Below are positions 27,818 through 37,465 of a DNA stretch of 64,000 bases, one piece after another. The position numbers were made by a program, and so were the translations under genes. The DNA comes from Nostocales cyanobacterium HT-58-2. Its GTDB lineage: Bacteria > Cyanobacteriota > Cyanobacteriia > Cyanobacteriales > Nostocaceae. Within the stretch, counting starts at the first letter, position 1; every line of letters begins with the position of its first letter. The notes beneath the pieces were generated by a model. It worked only from the letters and a program-made list of their open reading frames with translations. It made no database searches and had not been told where the DNA came from. The stretch lies in the NCBI GenBank assembly GCA_002163975.1, contig CP019636.1, forward strand, positions 3,545,001 to 3,609,000, given 5' to 3'.

Positions 27818-28071
27818 TAGATTGTGTTCTATCCAGCCTTTGAAGGTTTCCTTTATGCTAGGATATTCCAGTTTTGATTGATAAAATCAACGATCTACCA
27901 AAAGGTATATAAGTAGATCGTAAGATAGTGTATTTTTCTTTTACAAGAGTTGTTCTGAGGATGGGTTCAACCAGCAAACAAATTTTTAAGACTCACAATA
28001 GTAAAAAAAACTGTACTCTGCAATACCATAGGGAAAAAGCAGAGCACAATCTAAGAACTCATGACTGATGA

Positions 28072-30255
28072 CTATTGAGTCACTGAGCTTGCTGATCTAG
28101 AGGTGATCGCCCTTTGTAAATTAGCCAAAGCACGATTGTAATTCAAAATGGCTTGGATTCGTTGACCCTCAGATCTTGTCAAGTCGTTTTCTGCGTCAAT
28201 GACTTCAGTTTGAGTCCCTACACCTGCTTGGAATCGCAAACGCGCCAAACGTAGGGCCTCTCTAGACTGTTCAACAGCAGCATTAGCAGTTTGAACATTC
28301 TCCAAATTAGATTGCAATTGAGAATAAGCTTGTTCTACATCAAAGCGGACTTGATTACGCTGATTAGCAAACTGACTTTCAGCAATCCGAATTTGAGTTC
28401 TTTGTTGATCTGCTTGAGCTCTTGCCGCTCCTCCATCAAATAAAGTCAGGTTGGCTCTGACTCCTAACGAATAGGTGTCGCTAAAGTTGGTGTTATCATC
28501 AAACTCATCTTGCAACTGGTAGCTTGCCACCAAGCTTACTTGAGGACCGAGTTGCGCAAGTGCCTGCCGTCGCCGTTGCTCGGCAATATTGCGTTGTATC
28601 AGTTGCTGTTGCAGTTCTGGACGGTTTTGAAAAGCGAGCACAATAGTTTGTTCGAGGGGAATATTCCACAAACCTGCCAATCTGACTGGATCTGCCGTAG
28701 TAACATTAATAGACTGCGGCAAATTCAAAAGTTGCGCTAATTGACGACGAGAAATTTGCTGCTGTGAGATGGCATTCGTGAGCTGTTGTTGAGAATTTGC
28801 TAAATTTACCTGAGCACGCAGAACATCGAATCGAGTACTAACACCAGCTCTTTCTAAAGCTTGTGCATCGCGCAAACTAGCTTGGGCATTTGTTACGGAA
28901 GACTGCGCAATACGTACTTCCTCATCTGCTTGTTGCAGGTTGTAGTATTGAGTGGTGACGTTCAAGCGGATGACCTCAGATTGACGCTCAACATCCAATT
29001 CATCCGAACGTAGCTGTTCCTCAACCTCTCGGATACGGGCTGATGTTTGCCCAGAGGTATAGAGACTATACTCCAACTGCGCAGTGCCACTGAAATTGGT
29101 CGTAGAGGCTCGATTTTGAGATGTTACGCCAAGTGCCCGAGCAAGGTCCGATTGTTCAGTTTGTTCATTTCCAACCGGTCCACTACGAGTGACATTAGCG
29201 CTGAGACTGGCATTAGGTAATAAAGCAGCTTGCTGCTGCCGTACGGCAGCCCGACTGCGTTCTACAGTCAGTAGTGCTACTTGCAAATCCTGATTGTTTC
29301 GCCGTGCTATCTCCAGAGCTTGTGCTAAAGTAATCGGCTGAGTTCCCTGAATCCTCACTTCCTCCGGTTTGGTGGGAAACTGTAGAGGATTTGGGTTGGC
29401 ATTGAGGTAATCAGGAGTTTGCACAGAACCTGCTGGTGCAGGTGTCGCTGGCGCAGGTGTCGCTGGCGCAGGTGTCGCTGGCGCAGGGGTGGAGGAACCT
29501 GCTTGAGCTATCTGGTTTCTTCTTGTAACATTTTTTGTAACATTTTGTTGCGAGCAAATAGATGATCTCAGAAGTAGAGAGGCAGAATGACGAACCTTCG
29601 CTTTCTGTTGTTGCTGTGGGCACAACTCTACCTGCTCCAAAAGTCTCGCTGCTTCTAATGTCCTGCTTACTGGAGTTTCTGATACTTTTACTGATTGAGA
29701 ATCAGACTTTCTCTTCTGTGTAACAGGCTTCCTAGAAGGAGGCAGAGTTTTTTGTTGGACAGAGGAAGCGGCGCTAAAGGTGTGATAATTATTAGTGATT
29801 GTATTTTGTGGTTCCTGTGCAGCAATTGTTGGGTAATTCTGTTTTTGTGCGCTAGCAGCAGAACGAATCTTAGTGATCAACTGGGTTTGCTTTAAGGTAG
29901 GTTTCAAGCTGATAAGCACATTTTGAACCTTTCCTGGAATTTTTCCTATGGGCACACCAGTTTTTCCAGTCAGTACGACCCCAACACTGTTATCACTGGC
30001 AGACTTTAAACCAGATGCCATACCACTAACAGCAGGTAGCACTGGGGCTAGAAAACTGTTGCTCGTAGCAGGAGCCAATTGCTTGTCGATATCGAGTGTA
30101 GCCGAGGTTCTCTCGTAGGTGGAAGTCAAAGCACTGGAATAGGCAAAAAGCCTTACTCCAGTTACTTTCACAGTCTCAGCCCAAGCAGGCTGAGTTGTTA
30201 ATACTGCTACTGTTACACCAGGTAAGAAGCTACTGAATATTTGCTGTCCTTTCAC
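28072..30255 (-). CDS. hgdD: TolC-family outer membrane efflux protein, HgdD-like
   Basis: 727 aa. A signal peptide (SFLPGVTVAVLTTQPAWA) precedes a long cyanobacterial N-terminal extension of about 280 residues with a run of APATP repeats. Two OEP repeats follow, with TolC-type coiled coils (LEIARRNNQDLQVALL, and repeated RLNVTTQYYNLQQADEEV-like helices). The gene lies directly after kaiC on the same strand. From memory, the Anabaena 7120 order kaiA-kaiB-kaiC-alr2887 places hgdD at this position, and HgdD is the outer-membrane channel for heterocyst glycolipid export with DevBCA. Identification rests on that synteny plus the TolC architecture. Confidence 0.82.
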   Translation of the reverse strand: MKGQQIFSSFLPGVTVAVLTTQPAWAETVKVTGVRLFAYSSALTSTYERTSATLDIDKQLAPATSNSFLAPVLPAVSGMASGLKSASDNSVGVVLTGKTGVPIGKIPGKVQNVLISLKPTLKQTQLITKIRSAASAQKQNYPTIAAQEPQNTITNNYHTFSAASSVQQKTLPPSRKPVTQKRKSDSQSVKVSETPVSRTLEAARLLEQVELCPQQQQKAKVRHSASLLLRSSICSQQNVTKNVTRRNQIAQAGSSTPAPATPAPATPAPATPAPAGSVQTPDYLNANPNPLQFPTKPEEVRIQGTQPITLAQALEIARRNNQDLQVALLTVERSRAAVRQQQAALLPNASLSANVTRSGPVGNEQTEQSDLARALGVTSQNRASTTNFSGTAQLEYSLYTSGQTSARIREVEEQLRSDELDVERQSEVIRLNVTTQYYNLQQADEEVRIAQSSVTNAQASLRDAQALERAGVSTRFDVLRAQVNLANSQQQLTNAISQQQISRRQLAQLLNLPQSINVTTADPVRLAGLWNIPLEQTIVLAFQNRPELQQQLIQRNIAEQRRRQALAQLGPQVSLVASYQLQDEFDDNTNFSDTYSLGVRANLTLFDGGAARAQADQQRTQIRIAESQFANQRNQVRFDVEQAYSQLQSNLENVQTANAAVEQSREALRLARLRFQAGVGTQTEVIDAENDLTRSEGQRIQAILNYNRALANLQRAITSRSASSVTQ
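29425..29492 (-). repeat. Short tandem repeat coding an APATP-type linker
   Basis: Four near-identical 15-bp units (ggtgtcgctggcgca on the plus strand) lie head to tail inside the TolC-like gene and encode the Ala-Pro-Ala-Thr-Pro repeats before the barrel/coiled-coil part. Such units can change number by slippage without breaking the frame. Confidence 0.8.
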
Positions 30256-30326
30256 CGCATCCCCTCACACGAAAATTAAGCGGCAGAAACTGTTTTCTCA
30301 TCAGAGAATATATCACGATGCCAGGT

Positions 30327-31889
30327 TTAGGAATCGGAACTCTGTTTGTCTTGAAATCCTTTGACAATGCGAGACAGTTCCGCCTTCTCATCGATAGTAA
30401 CGCGGGTAGGAGCACCACTGACAATCCGTTCGTAGTTGCGGAAAGAATCTTTAATTTCAGGACCATCGGCTGTAATATTGTATTCGCGGATACCTTTTTC
30501 ATGCCATGAACCACGCATCTTAAATACGTTGATTGCCCGCGCCATTTCTCCACGAATTTCTACATACTGTAACATCAAGATTGTGTCAGTAATCGTAGAA
30601 ATATGGGAGTCTGTAATTGAATGCGACCCCATAAACTGGTCAGTTGTATTGGTAAAAAAGCCTGTTATTTCTTCTTGCTTAGCGTAGCCCGTAACACCAA
30701 TAACAAATTGCCGGAATGAATTATTACTAACTCCTCTTGCTAATGCCGACAGAGAGTCAATAGCAATACGAGATGGTTTAAATTCCGCAATTTCTGACTT
30801 AATAATTTGTAGGTGATCTTCCAAACCAGTTGATTCTGGATATGTACAAAGTATTTTTAGCAAACCTTGACGTTCTAAATTTTCAAAATCAATTCCCCAT
30901 GAGGAAGCATTGCGAGATAGTTGAGCACGTGATTCTTCATAGGCAAATAATATTGCTCGTTCACCTTGGATACAACCATTTTGTATAAACTTGCTAACCA
31001 AGAGTGTCTTCCCAGTACCAGTTGCTCCTGTTGCTAAAATAATTGAGTCTTTGAAGAAACCACCACCGCACATTTCATCTAAGGTTTTCACCCCAGAAGA
31101 TACCCTTACGTTTGAAGACCGTTGAGTTAAGCGCATTGCTCCCAATGGGAAAATGTTAATTCCTGCATTGGTAATTGTAAAAGGATATTCACCCTTCATA
31201 TGTGTTGTACCACGCAGTTTGAGTATTTCAATTGTGCGGCGACGACGTTCGCCTTCTAAAACATTACGCACTATCGCTACATTATCAGAAACAAATTCTT
31301 CTACTCCAAAACAGGCAACAGGTCCGTATTCTTCCGTGCGTTCTGTGGTTATGATGGTGGTGACGCTAAGTTGTTTGAGACGCGCTACAAGACGAAATAT
31401 TTCTCGACGCACCACTCCCATAGCTTCATACTGTTGGAACACTGCTGTGACTGAGTCGATAGAAACTCGTTTGGCTTTATACTTGCGAATCGCATATTGT
31501 AGCCGCTCAATCAGCGCAGACAGATCAAAGTTACCAACAACATCTTGTCCTTCTGGATCGGGAGAGGCATCTAGTATAAATAACTTTCCTTCATCGATAA
31601 GATGCTGTAAATTCCACCCAAAAATATAGGCATTTTTAATAATATCGCTAGGAGATTCTTCAAATGTAACAAATACTCCTGGCTCATCAAAGTAGGTAAT
31701 ACCGTTATAAAGAAATTGAAGAGAAAATAAAGTTTTACCAGTCCCAGAGGTACCACTCACTAAGGTCGTTCTTCCTACAGGTAATCCCCCGTGACTAATG
31801 TCGTCAAAGCCTTCGATCATCGTGCGAATTTTTTCTACACCTTCAAGTGTCGGTGTTATGTTTTGCCCTAAATTTTCTTTCTCACTCAT
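30327..31889 (-). CDS. kaiC: Circadian clock ATPase/autokinase KaiC
   Basis: 520 aa, hexameric clock core. Walker A motifs are GTSGTGKT (46-53) in CI and GATGTGKT (288-295) in CII. Catalytic Glu pairs are at 77-78 and 318-319. The phosphorylation sites fall at exactly the classical numbers, Ser431 and Thr432 in DSHISTITD, with Thr426 also conserved. The C-terminal tail needed for KaiA contact is present. It follows kaiB by 80 bp and precedes the hgdD-like gene by 71 bp, so the four genes could be one transcript. Confidence 0.98.
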   Translation of the reverse strand: MSEKENLGQNITPTLEGVEKIRTMIEGFDDISHGGLPVGRTTLVSGTSGTGKTLFSLQFLYNGITYFDEPGVFVTFEESPSDIIKNAYIFGWNLQHLIDEGKLFILDASPDPEGQDVVGNFDLSALIERLQYAIRKYKAKRVSIDSVTAVFQQYEAMGVVRREIFRLVARLKQLSVTTIITTERTEEYGPVACFGVEEFVSDNVAIVRNVLEGERRRRTIEILKLRGTTHMKGEYPFTITNAGINIFPLGAMRLTQRSSNVRVSSGVKTLDEMCGGGFFKDSIILATGATGTGKTLLVSKFIQNGCIQGERAILFAYEESRAQLSRNASSWGIDFENLERQGLLKILCTYPESTGLEDHLQIIKSEIAEFKPSRIAIDSLSALARGVSNNSFRQFVIGVTGYAKQEEITGFFTNTTDQFMGSHSITDSHISTITDTILMLQYVEIRGEMARAINVFKMRGSWHEKGIREYNITADGPEIKDSFRNYERIVSGAPTRVTIDEKAELSRIVKGFQDKQSSDS

Positions 31890-31969
31890 TGTTGACGCTT
31901 AGAAATCGGGATGAAACCCAGTTATTTTAATTAATAAAGTATGTCGTCAGTATTTTTTGTTTATAAGGT

Positions 31970-32296
31970 CTACTCTTGTTCAAATTCTTCTTGTTCGTCT
32001 TCACTTAGTTCTTCATAAAGCAAATCTAATCCAATTAACACTCTTTCTCTATCTGATAAGTCCCCAATAATTTTCCGAACTGGTGGTGGCAAAATTTTAG
32101 ATAAGGTCGGCGTGGCTAGTATCTTATCTTCTTCTGCTAGTTGTGGGTTTTGCAATACATCGATAACTTTCAAAGTATAAACGCCTTGAAACTCTTGTTC
32201 TAGAATGTTTCTGAGCGTTTTTAATGCCCGTACTGAATTTGTGGTGTTCCCCGCCACGTAAAGCTTGAGAACATAGGTTTTTCTGAGTTTATTCAT
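31970..32296 (-). CDS. kaiB: Circadian clock protein KaiB
   Basis: 108 aa from the ATG at 32296; the open frame extends further upstream to 32443, but the extra residues do not belong to KaiB and overlap the kaiA end. The thioredoxin-like fold-switching protein binds KaiC CI and recruits SasA/CikA-type outputs. Visible features are [18 protein letters not shown] at the start, the cis-proline region [19 protein letters not shown], and the acidic C-terminus [16 protein letters not shown]. Confidence 0.97.
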   Translation of the reverse strand: MNKLRKTYVLKLYVAGNTTNSVRALKTLRNILEQEFQGVYTLKVIDVLQNPQLAEEDKILATPTLSKILPPPVRKIIGDLSDRERVLIGLDLLYEELSEDEQEEFEQE

Positions 32297-32411
32297 AGAG
32301 GTACAGGCTACCAGGAAAAACAAAATAACAGGATGCGATGTGATCTGCTTCCTGAATGCATACGGAGTCACTTCTACACAGCAAGGGCTGCTGAACTTTG
32401 ATTGAGTTATC

Positions 32412-32720
32412 CTATTTAGGAATTGAACAACGATAAAGTTCACATAAGTGAGCTAGTATATCAATCAATGTCAGACGGTAATCAAGTAATGCTTCATCGC
32501 TTCGTCCTTCTAATTTTAGCTGTTTGGAAAATTCCTCAATGAGTTCCATGTGAATTTCTATGATTTGGGGCACAGGAATATTAGCATAAAATACCGCATT
32601 GATGAATTTATCAATTTTTTCTTTCAGTGTTTTGTCTGTAGTCGTAAAGTAATATAGGAGAATTTGGCGGTAGTCTGATTTGAGTTGTTGCAACAATGCC
32701 TGTTTGTCGGCTCTCGTCAT
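32412..32720 (-). CDS. kaiA: Short circadian clock protein KaiA (C-terminal domain only)
   Basis: 102 aa, representing only the helical C-terminal domain that stimulates KaiC autophosphorylation ([45 protein letters not shown]). The N-terminal pseudo-receiver of Synechococcus KaiA is absent. This short form is known in Anabaena and Nostoc, so it is not a truncation artefact. It is the first gene of the kaiA-kaiB-kaiC group, 115 bp before kaiB, and divergent from a kinase gene about 1 kb away. Confidence 0.95.
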   Translation of the reverse strand: MTRADKQALLQQLKSDYRQILLYYFTTTDKTLKEKIDKFINAVFYANIPVPQIIEIHMELIEEFSKQLKLEGRSDEALLDYRLTLIDILAHLCELYRCSIPK

Positions 32721-33698
32721 TTGTTAGAGAAACTGGTGGAATTCTGGCTTGTGGTATTTGATAGCATAGGAACAATTAAAGTTTAATATTTTATTTATAT
32801 TTTTGTAGTAGCACCTGAAAGGATACTGCATCTAGGAGCTTTTGATGACGGCGACAAAAAAGAGGTACAGCTAAGCAATAGCAGCGTCCATGGCATCACT
32901 CGTCAACCTAAAAAACTTTGTTTAATTTTTAAGTCAGATTGAGTCGTCCAAAATCGTTTAGAATTTGGCTGAAAAAGCATTCTGGGTAATGACATTTCTT
33001 TTGATACATCTGGTTGCTCACCCTACCAAAACTGCTCTAGGTTATAACCTAGGTAACAGTTCCACGCTCCAAACTAGGTGCAAAGCAAATTCGCGAGCTT
33101 ACCCAAAGAACTTTCTCTTGGTCAACAGATAGCCCTGGATAATTAACAACCTGTTACCACCATAGAGCTATAAAACTTAGTAAGTCGTTGAGGAGGAGCT
33201 GATTTCTAGAAATGGGACCTTCCGTAGGACGCCTGAAACAGATGTGGCTCTTCAAAGAAAGTGGTGTTGCTTAGATGAGGGTGGTTGTTTGCCACCGTAA
33301 CTAAGTGCCCTCACTGTAGTAGCTAGTTCATGATTCGTAAATTCATATCTATCTAAATACAGATTCCCCCACCTCGCTCCTCAATAAGATACTTAAACGA
33401 AGTTAAACGATTGTCGCATTCTAAATCATTATAATTCCTAAAGGTTCTATAGCGAATCTTTGGAGCCATAATTGTTGTAGCTGCCGCTATCGATTATGAG
33501 TTTCCACACCAAAAATACTGGTATAGAAAAATACTGGGAAAGAAGCTCTTTGTCTCTAAGGCGTTCAATTTATGACAAGAATGCTAGACTCAATCTTCTT
33601 AGAGGATACAGCTTCATACGCAAACACCCAAGGCTTCTTTGGCAATTAGCTGGTGGTGCCGGAAGCATAACCCCTTAGAAGAGTGACCTCATTGCCAT
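32721..33698. promoter_or_regulatory. Long divergent spacer between kaiA and the hybrid kinase
   Basis: 978 bp with no convincing gene. A perfect 16-bp palindrome (CTAGGTTATAACCTAG) occupies 33037-33052. At 33276-33313 TGAGGG pairs with CCCTCA around an inner GGTGG/CCACC hairpin. An AGGAGG with an ATG at 33212 precedes a 20-codon frame whose product I cannot recognise. The region probably holds kaiA and kinase promoters and perhaps a structured leader or small RNA. Confidence 0.45.
33037..33052. promoter_or_regulatory. 16-bp perfect palindrome upstream of kaiA
   Basis: CTAGGTTATAACCTAG reads the same on both strands, about 320 bp from kaiA and 650 bp from the kinase. A dimeric regulator could bind here; the identity is unknown. 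Confidence 0.4.
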
Positions 33699-36600
33699 AT
33701 GTCAATGCTACAGTATCCGCTTTACGAATTTATAGCAACAGTGCCTAGCTGCGTAGAAACAGCTACTCTGGCAGTTGTGCTGAAGATGTTTCAACAAGAG
33801 CAGTGCGATGGCACAAGAGTGCCTGGCATAGGCGATCGCCTAGCAGTGTTGGATAAGCAAAAATCCTTGTTAGGACTGATTTACTCTGCCAGCTTAATAC
33901 AAAAATTACTGACAGCAGATCAAGGCGAAGGTCGTTCTAAGTGTTTAGACTTACAGCAACCCCTCTCAACACTGGGTCAAGGCTTCATTGAACCTATACA
34001 GACAATACCAGCTTCTTGTTGTGTGGAGCAATTTAGCTCGTTTCTAAGTTCTCAGCAGATTCCAGCGAACAGGAATTTCGATTGGGCTGTGATTGACTCA
34101 GATGGCAAATTTTTAGGGCTTTTGGATAGCTCCCGCCTGTTGCAATGCTTAGCCAAGCAAAAATTGGACAGTGAGACTTATAAGGGAACTAGCCGCACAA
34201 ACTTAAAGAAAACTGTTCAAAGGTCCGCTGCTGAAACTCTCAGTCATTACAGCGAATCTGCTGGAGTCAGAGATGCTACTGTTAGAACTCACCCACGCAA
34301 CCAAAAACGAGAATGTAAGCCACTGGTGCAGTTATTAGAACGACTGCCTTGGCCCTTGATGTTACAAACAGGCAATGGCGAAGTTGTGACACAAAATCCG
34401 GCTTGGTGGCAGCAATTGGGAGCATTGAAAGATCCAGAAGGAGTCAGGCGACAGGTAGAAGCAATTTTAAGAAATGCCCCATCCAAAAAATTACAATACG
34501 CTACTCAAACATCTGCCAAAGGAATAAATTTTGGCAGCGCTCATGAGAATAATTTTGAAGAAAATTCTTTGTCAGTGATGAGCGAAGTCATGCCTCAAAA
34601 AGGTGTCTCACCTCGCTCAACAGTGGCGCCAGATCCTAGCACTCATGACCTTCAAGAACAGCCATTCGTGGAAAGCCCTGCATCAAATCGCTGCTTTTTA
34701 GATAGTCAACTGGGGACTTGTACCTGTGTTGTAGAAGTGCAAAGTGGTCAGGAGCGCGTTTGGCAGTTTGCCAAAATACCTTTAGACAGCCCTGAATTAA
34801 AAGTTATCAATACTGATTCAACGACACCTCTTGCCACTCAAGACTCAGCACTCAGTACTGAGTTGTGGCTGATGTTAGCGACCGACGTAACTGAGCAGCA
34901 GCAGCTTTGTAAAGAACTAGCAGCAAAAAACGCTGATCTCATTCAATTGAATCGATTAAAAGATGAGTTTTTAGCTTGTATTAGTCATGAACTTAAAACT
35001 CCTCTGACTGCTGTTTTAGGATTATCGCGGTTGCTAGTAGATCAGCAGTTGGGAGAACTCAACGAGCGTCAAGCCCGTTATGCAGGACTGATTCATCAAA
35101 GTGGACGCCACCTGATGAGTGTGGTCAATGATATTTTGGATTTGACCCGCATGGAAACGGGACAAATGGAGCTCACGCTTACCAATGTCAAAATTCAGAC
35201 CGTGTGTGAGCGTGCCGTATCTGAAGCAAAGGCGATTCATACCCAAAGTAGCAAAGCTTCATTAAGTTCTCAAGCTCAAAATACGCCTGCACAGGAACAT
35301 CAATTCACCATTTCCATAGAATCAGGCTTAGACCAAATTGTGGCGGATGAGTTACGGTTGCGCCAAATGCTGGTACACCTGCTTTCTAATGCCTTTAAGT
35401 TTACTGAAACAGTTGGTGAAATTGGGCTGTGGGTCAGTCATTGGGAAGGTTGGATTGCTTTTACAGTTTGGGATACAGGCATTGGTATTCCTGAACACCA
35501 ACAACATTTAATCTTTCAGAAATTCCAACAACTGGAAAATCCCCTGACTCGCCAGCATGAAGGAACAGGTCTGGGGCTTGTATTAACCAGAGCTTTGGCC
35601 CGTCTCCACGGTGGTGATGTCAGCTTCTTATCTCGAGAGGGCAAGGGTAGCCAGTTTACACTCCTCCTTCCCCCTAGTCCTCCTAAAGAGGTGGGGAGAT
35701 TGACAGATGAGGAAATAGATAGAAGCTCTTCGCCCCGTCACACCAAGCATACTCTTCGAGAAGCTACCCTCGGAGGCTCTACCGGAAGCCCTTCTGCTGA
35801 CGCAGACGCGACCCGAATGGGTTCTCGCAGAAAACCCCTGCCCTTAACGCAGTCACCTGTGGAGGAATCAGCACTGTTCGCGCAGCGTCTCCCCCAAGAG
35901 AAGACGGGTTTTTCCTCGCAGGTGACTGGCGTTGGAAAACCTCCTGCAAAGCAGCCTCATCGCCCTCCGGTTGTCTACGCCTCATCACCACATCAATCCC
36001 TCAATTCTTCAACCCATCACCCGACTTCTTCTAAATCGCTAGTGTTGGTTGTGGAGGCAGTTGCTCGATATATTGAGGATCTGACCGAACAACTGACAGG
36101 TTTAGGATATCGGGTGGTGATTGCTCGCTCAGGATGTGAAGCAGTGGAAAAAGCACGGCGCTTGCAACCCAAAGCTATCTTCCTGAATCCTTTGCTTCCC
36201 TTGCTGTCAGGTTGGGATGTACTGACCTTACTCAAGTCTGATGTCGCAACTCGTAACATCCCCGTCCTTGTGACAGCAACGGGAGCGGAAAAAGAGCAAG
36301 CCTTTACCAACCGAGCAGATGGTTTCTTGAGCTTACCCGTACAGCATCAGATTTTGGGACCTCTGATAGAAAGTCTATGCGCTGCACCAGAAGCAAAGCA
36401 GCAAAAGTCAAATGATGAAGAGGTCCCCAGTACCAACACACCTCTGAAAATTTTGCGATTGGTCAATCCTGAGTGTGAATCTTTGACATCGCACCCTTTG
36501 CTTCAACAGCACCGAGTCATAGAAGTGGATAACCTAGATCAGGCAGAACTGCTGGCTCGCGTTTGGCAATTTGATGTTGTTTTGCTGGATACAGAAATGC

Positions 36601-37379
36601 CAGCAGCGGAAGCTTTACTACAACAACTCAGTCAGCACCCCCGTTTGGCAAATTTACCGCTTGTGACTTGTAATGTATCAACGACACAAACGGCTTCTCA
36701 GATGGCTGGGCTTTCTGTGTTTCCTTGCCTGACGCCATTAGGTACAGATAAGTGTGATGGTGCTGGGAAAACAGATGCTTTATTGTCAGTCTTGCAAATT
36801 GCATCTGGTGCGTGCTGCCCACCCAGCATTTTAGTGGTGGATTTAGCGATACTACCGGATTTACCAGAGGCAAAACACAAGCAAGTGAGGAGTTATCAAA
36901 CAGAAAAAAACTCCTCATTGAGTAACCCCAGGTCCATTGCTGGGGAGAATGCTCCGTCTCCCTTGGCTATTTCTCGTGGCTCTGAATGGTTCCAAGCTTT
37001 GATTCAGTATCTGCAAACAGCTGGGTTCAAAGCATCTATGAGTCGATCCTGGGCAGAATTGCTGCAGCAAATTCGCCATCAAAGTGTTGACCTGATGCTC
37101 GTTTGCTTGGGAGAGTCTACCATACAAAAAGAGGTGTACTTAGCCCTCAAAGCGTTGGGACAGTTGCCTTTTAACTTACCACCAGTTTTGCTTCTTGACC
37201 AACGATTAAATCTCAATGAGGTTAAAGATAGGCAACCTGATGTTCTCCAAGAGAACACAGATGCATTAGAGTCGATAGAAACTGTGGTGAACACCATTGC
37301 CTCCCAAATATTACCTCGCTCCATATCAATGGAGGACTTACTCAACGAGATTAATACAGCTTTGAAAGGTATGAGTTAA
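33699..37379 (+). CDS. CBS-domain histidine kinase with degenerate receiver domains
   Basis: 1226 aa. Residues 1-150 look like a CBS pair (LAVLDKQKSLLGLIYSASLIQ, WAVIDSDGKFLGLLDSSRLL). A PAS-like region follows (LPWPLMLQTGNGEVVTQNPAWW). HisKA carries His430 in CISHELKTPLTAV, and HATPase has GTGLGLVLTRALARLHGG near 621. After a Pro/Ser-rich linker, three receiver-like regions follow (about 780-890, 913-1023, 1040-1226). The first has Asn in place of the phospho-acceptor Asp (IFLNPLLPLLSGWDVL) and lacks the acidic pair, so it is a pseudo-receiver. It is divergent from kaiA. In Anabaena a hybrid kinase also sits here, from memory. Confidence 0.85.
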   Translation: MSMLQYPLYEFIATVPSCVETATLAVVLKMFQQEQCDGTRVPGIGDRLAVLDKQKSLLGLIYSASLIQKLLTADQGEGRSKCLDLQQPLSTLGQGFIEPIQTIPASCCVEQFSSFLSSQQIPANRNFDWAVIDSDGKFLGLLDSSRLLQCLAKQKLDSETYKGTSRTNLKKTVQRSAAETLSHYSESAGVRDATVRTHPRNQKRECKPLVQLLERLPWPLMLQTGNGEVVTQNPAWWQQLGALKDPEGVRRQVEAILRNAPSKKLQYATQTSAKGINFGSAHENNFEENSLSVMSEVMPQKGVSPRSTVAPDPSTHDLQEQPFVESPASNRCFLDSQLGTCTCVVEVQSGQERVWQFAKIPLDSPELKVINTDSTTPLATQDSALSTELWLMLATDVTEQQQLCKELAAKNADLIQLNRLKDEFLACISHELKTPLTAVLGLSRLLVDQQLGELNERQARYAGLIHQSGRHLMSVVNDILDLTRMETGQMELTLTNVKIQTVCERAVSEAKAIHTQSSKASLSSQAQNTPAQEHQFTISIESGLDQIVADELRLRQMLVHLLSNAFKFTETVGEIGLWVSHWEGWIAFTVWDTGIGIPEHQQHLIFQKFQQLENPLTRQHEGTGLGLVLTRALARLHGGDVSFLSREGKGSQFTLLLPPSPPKEVGRLTDEEIDRSSSPRHTKHTLREATLGGSTGSPSADADATRMGSRRKPLPLTQSPVEESALFAQRLPQEKTGFSSQVTGVGKPPAKQPHRPPVVYASSPHQSLNSSTHHPTSSKSLVLVVEAVARYIEDLTEQLTGLGYRVVIARSGCEAVEKARRLQPKAIFLNPLLPLLSGWDVLTLLKSDVATRNIPVLVTATGAEKEQAFTNRADGFLSLPVQHQILGPLIESLCAAPEAKQQKSNDEEVPSTNTPLKILRLVNPECESLTSHPLLQQHRVIEVDNLDQAELLARVWQFDVVLLDTEMPAAEALLQQLSQHPRLANLPLVTCNVSTTQTASQMAGLSVFPCLTPLGTDKCDGAGKTDALLSVLQIASGACCPPSILVVDLAILPDLPEAKHKQVRSYQTEKNSSLSNPRSIAGENAPSPLAISRGSEWFQALIQYLQTAGFKASMSRSWAELLQQIRHQSVDLMLVCLGESTIQKEVYLALKALGQLPFNLPPVLLLDQRLNLNEVKDRQPDVLQENTDALESIETVVNTIASQILPRSISMEDLLNEINTALKGMS
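35690..36020 (+). repeat. Dispersed-repeat-like segment inside the kinase linker
   Basis: The DNA encoding residues of about 664-774 is rich in inverted motifs typical of intergenic cyanobacterial repeats (cggaggctctaccggaagcc, ttcgcgcagcgtctcccc). It translates to a low-complexity Pro/Ser/Arg-rich linker. It looks like an in-frame insertion of repeat DNA between the kinase and the first pseudo-receiver. Confidence 0.45.
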
Positions 37380-37465
37380 TTGTTAGTTTTTGCTTGGTTA
37401 GTTTTTGCTCGTCAAAAAGAACGACTCACCACTACCAAGTCCTGACTAAACTAGTCCTGACTAAA

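Noticed and set aside
31153..31629. 158-codon plus frame inside kaiC
   Set aside because: It is antisense to the highly conserved kaiC and has low-complexity Ser/Arg composition.
33496..33678. 60-codon frame upstream of the hybrid kinase
   Set aside because: No ribosome site and no recognisable or conserved-looking sequence; probably chance.
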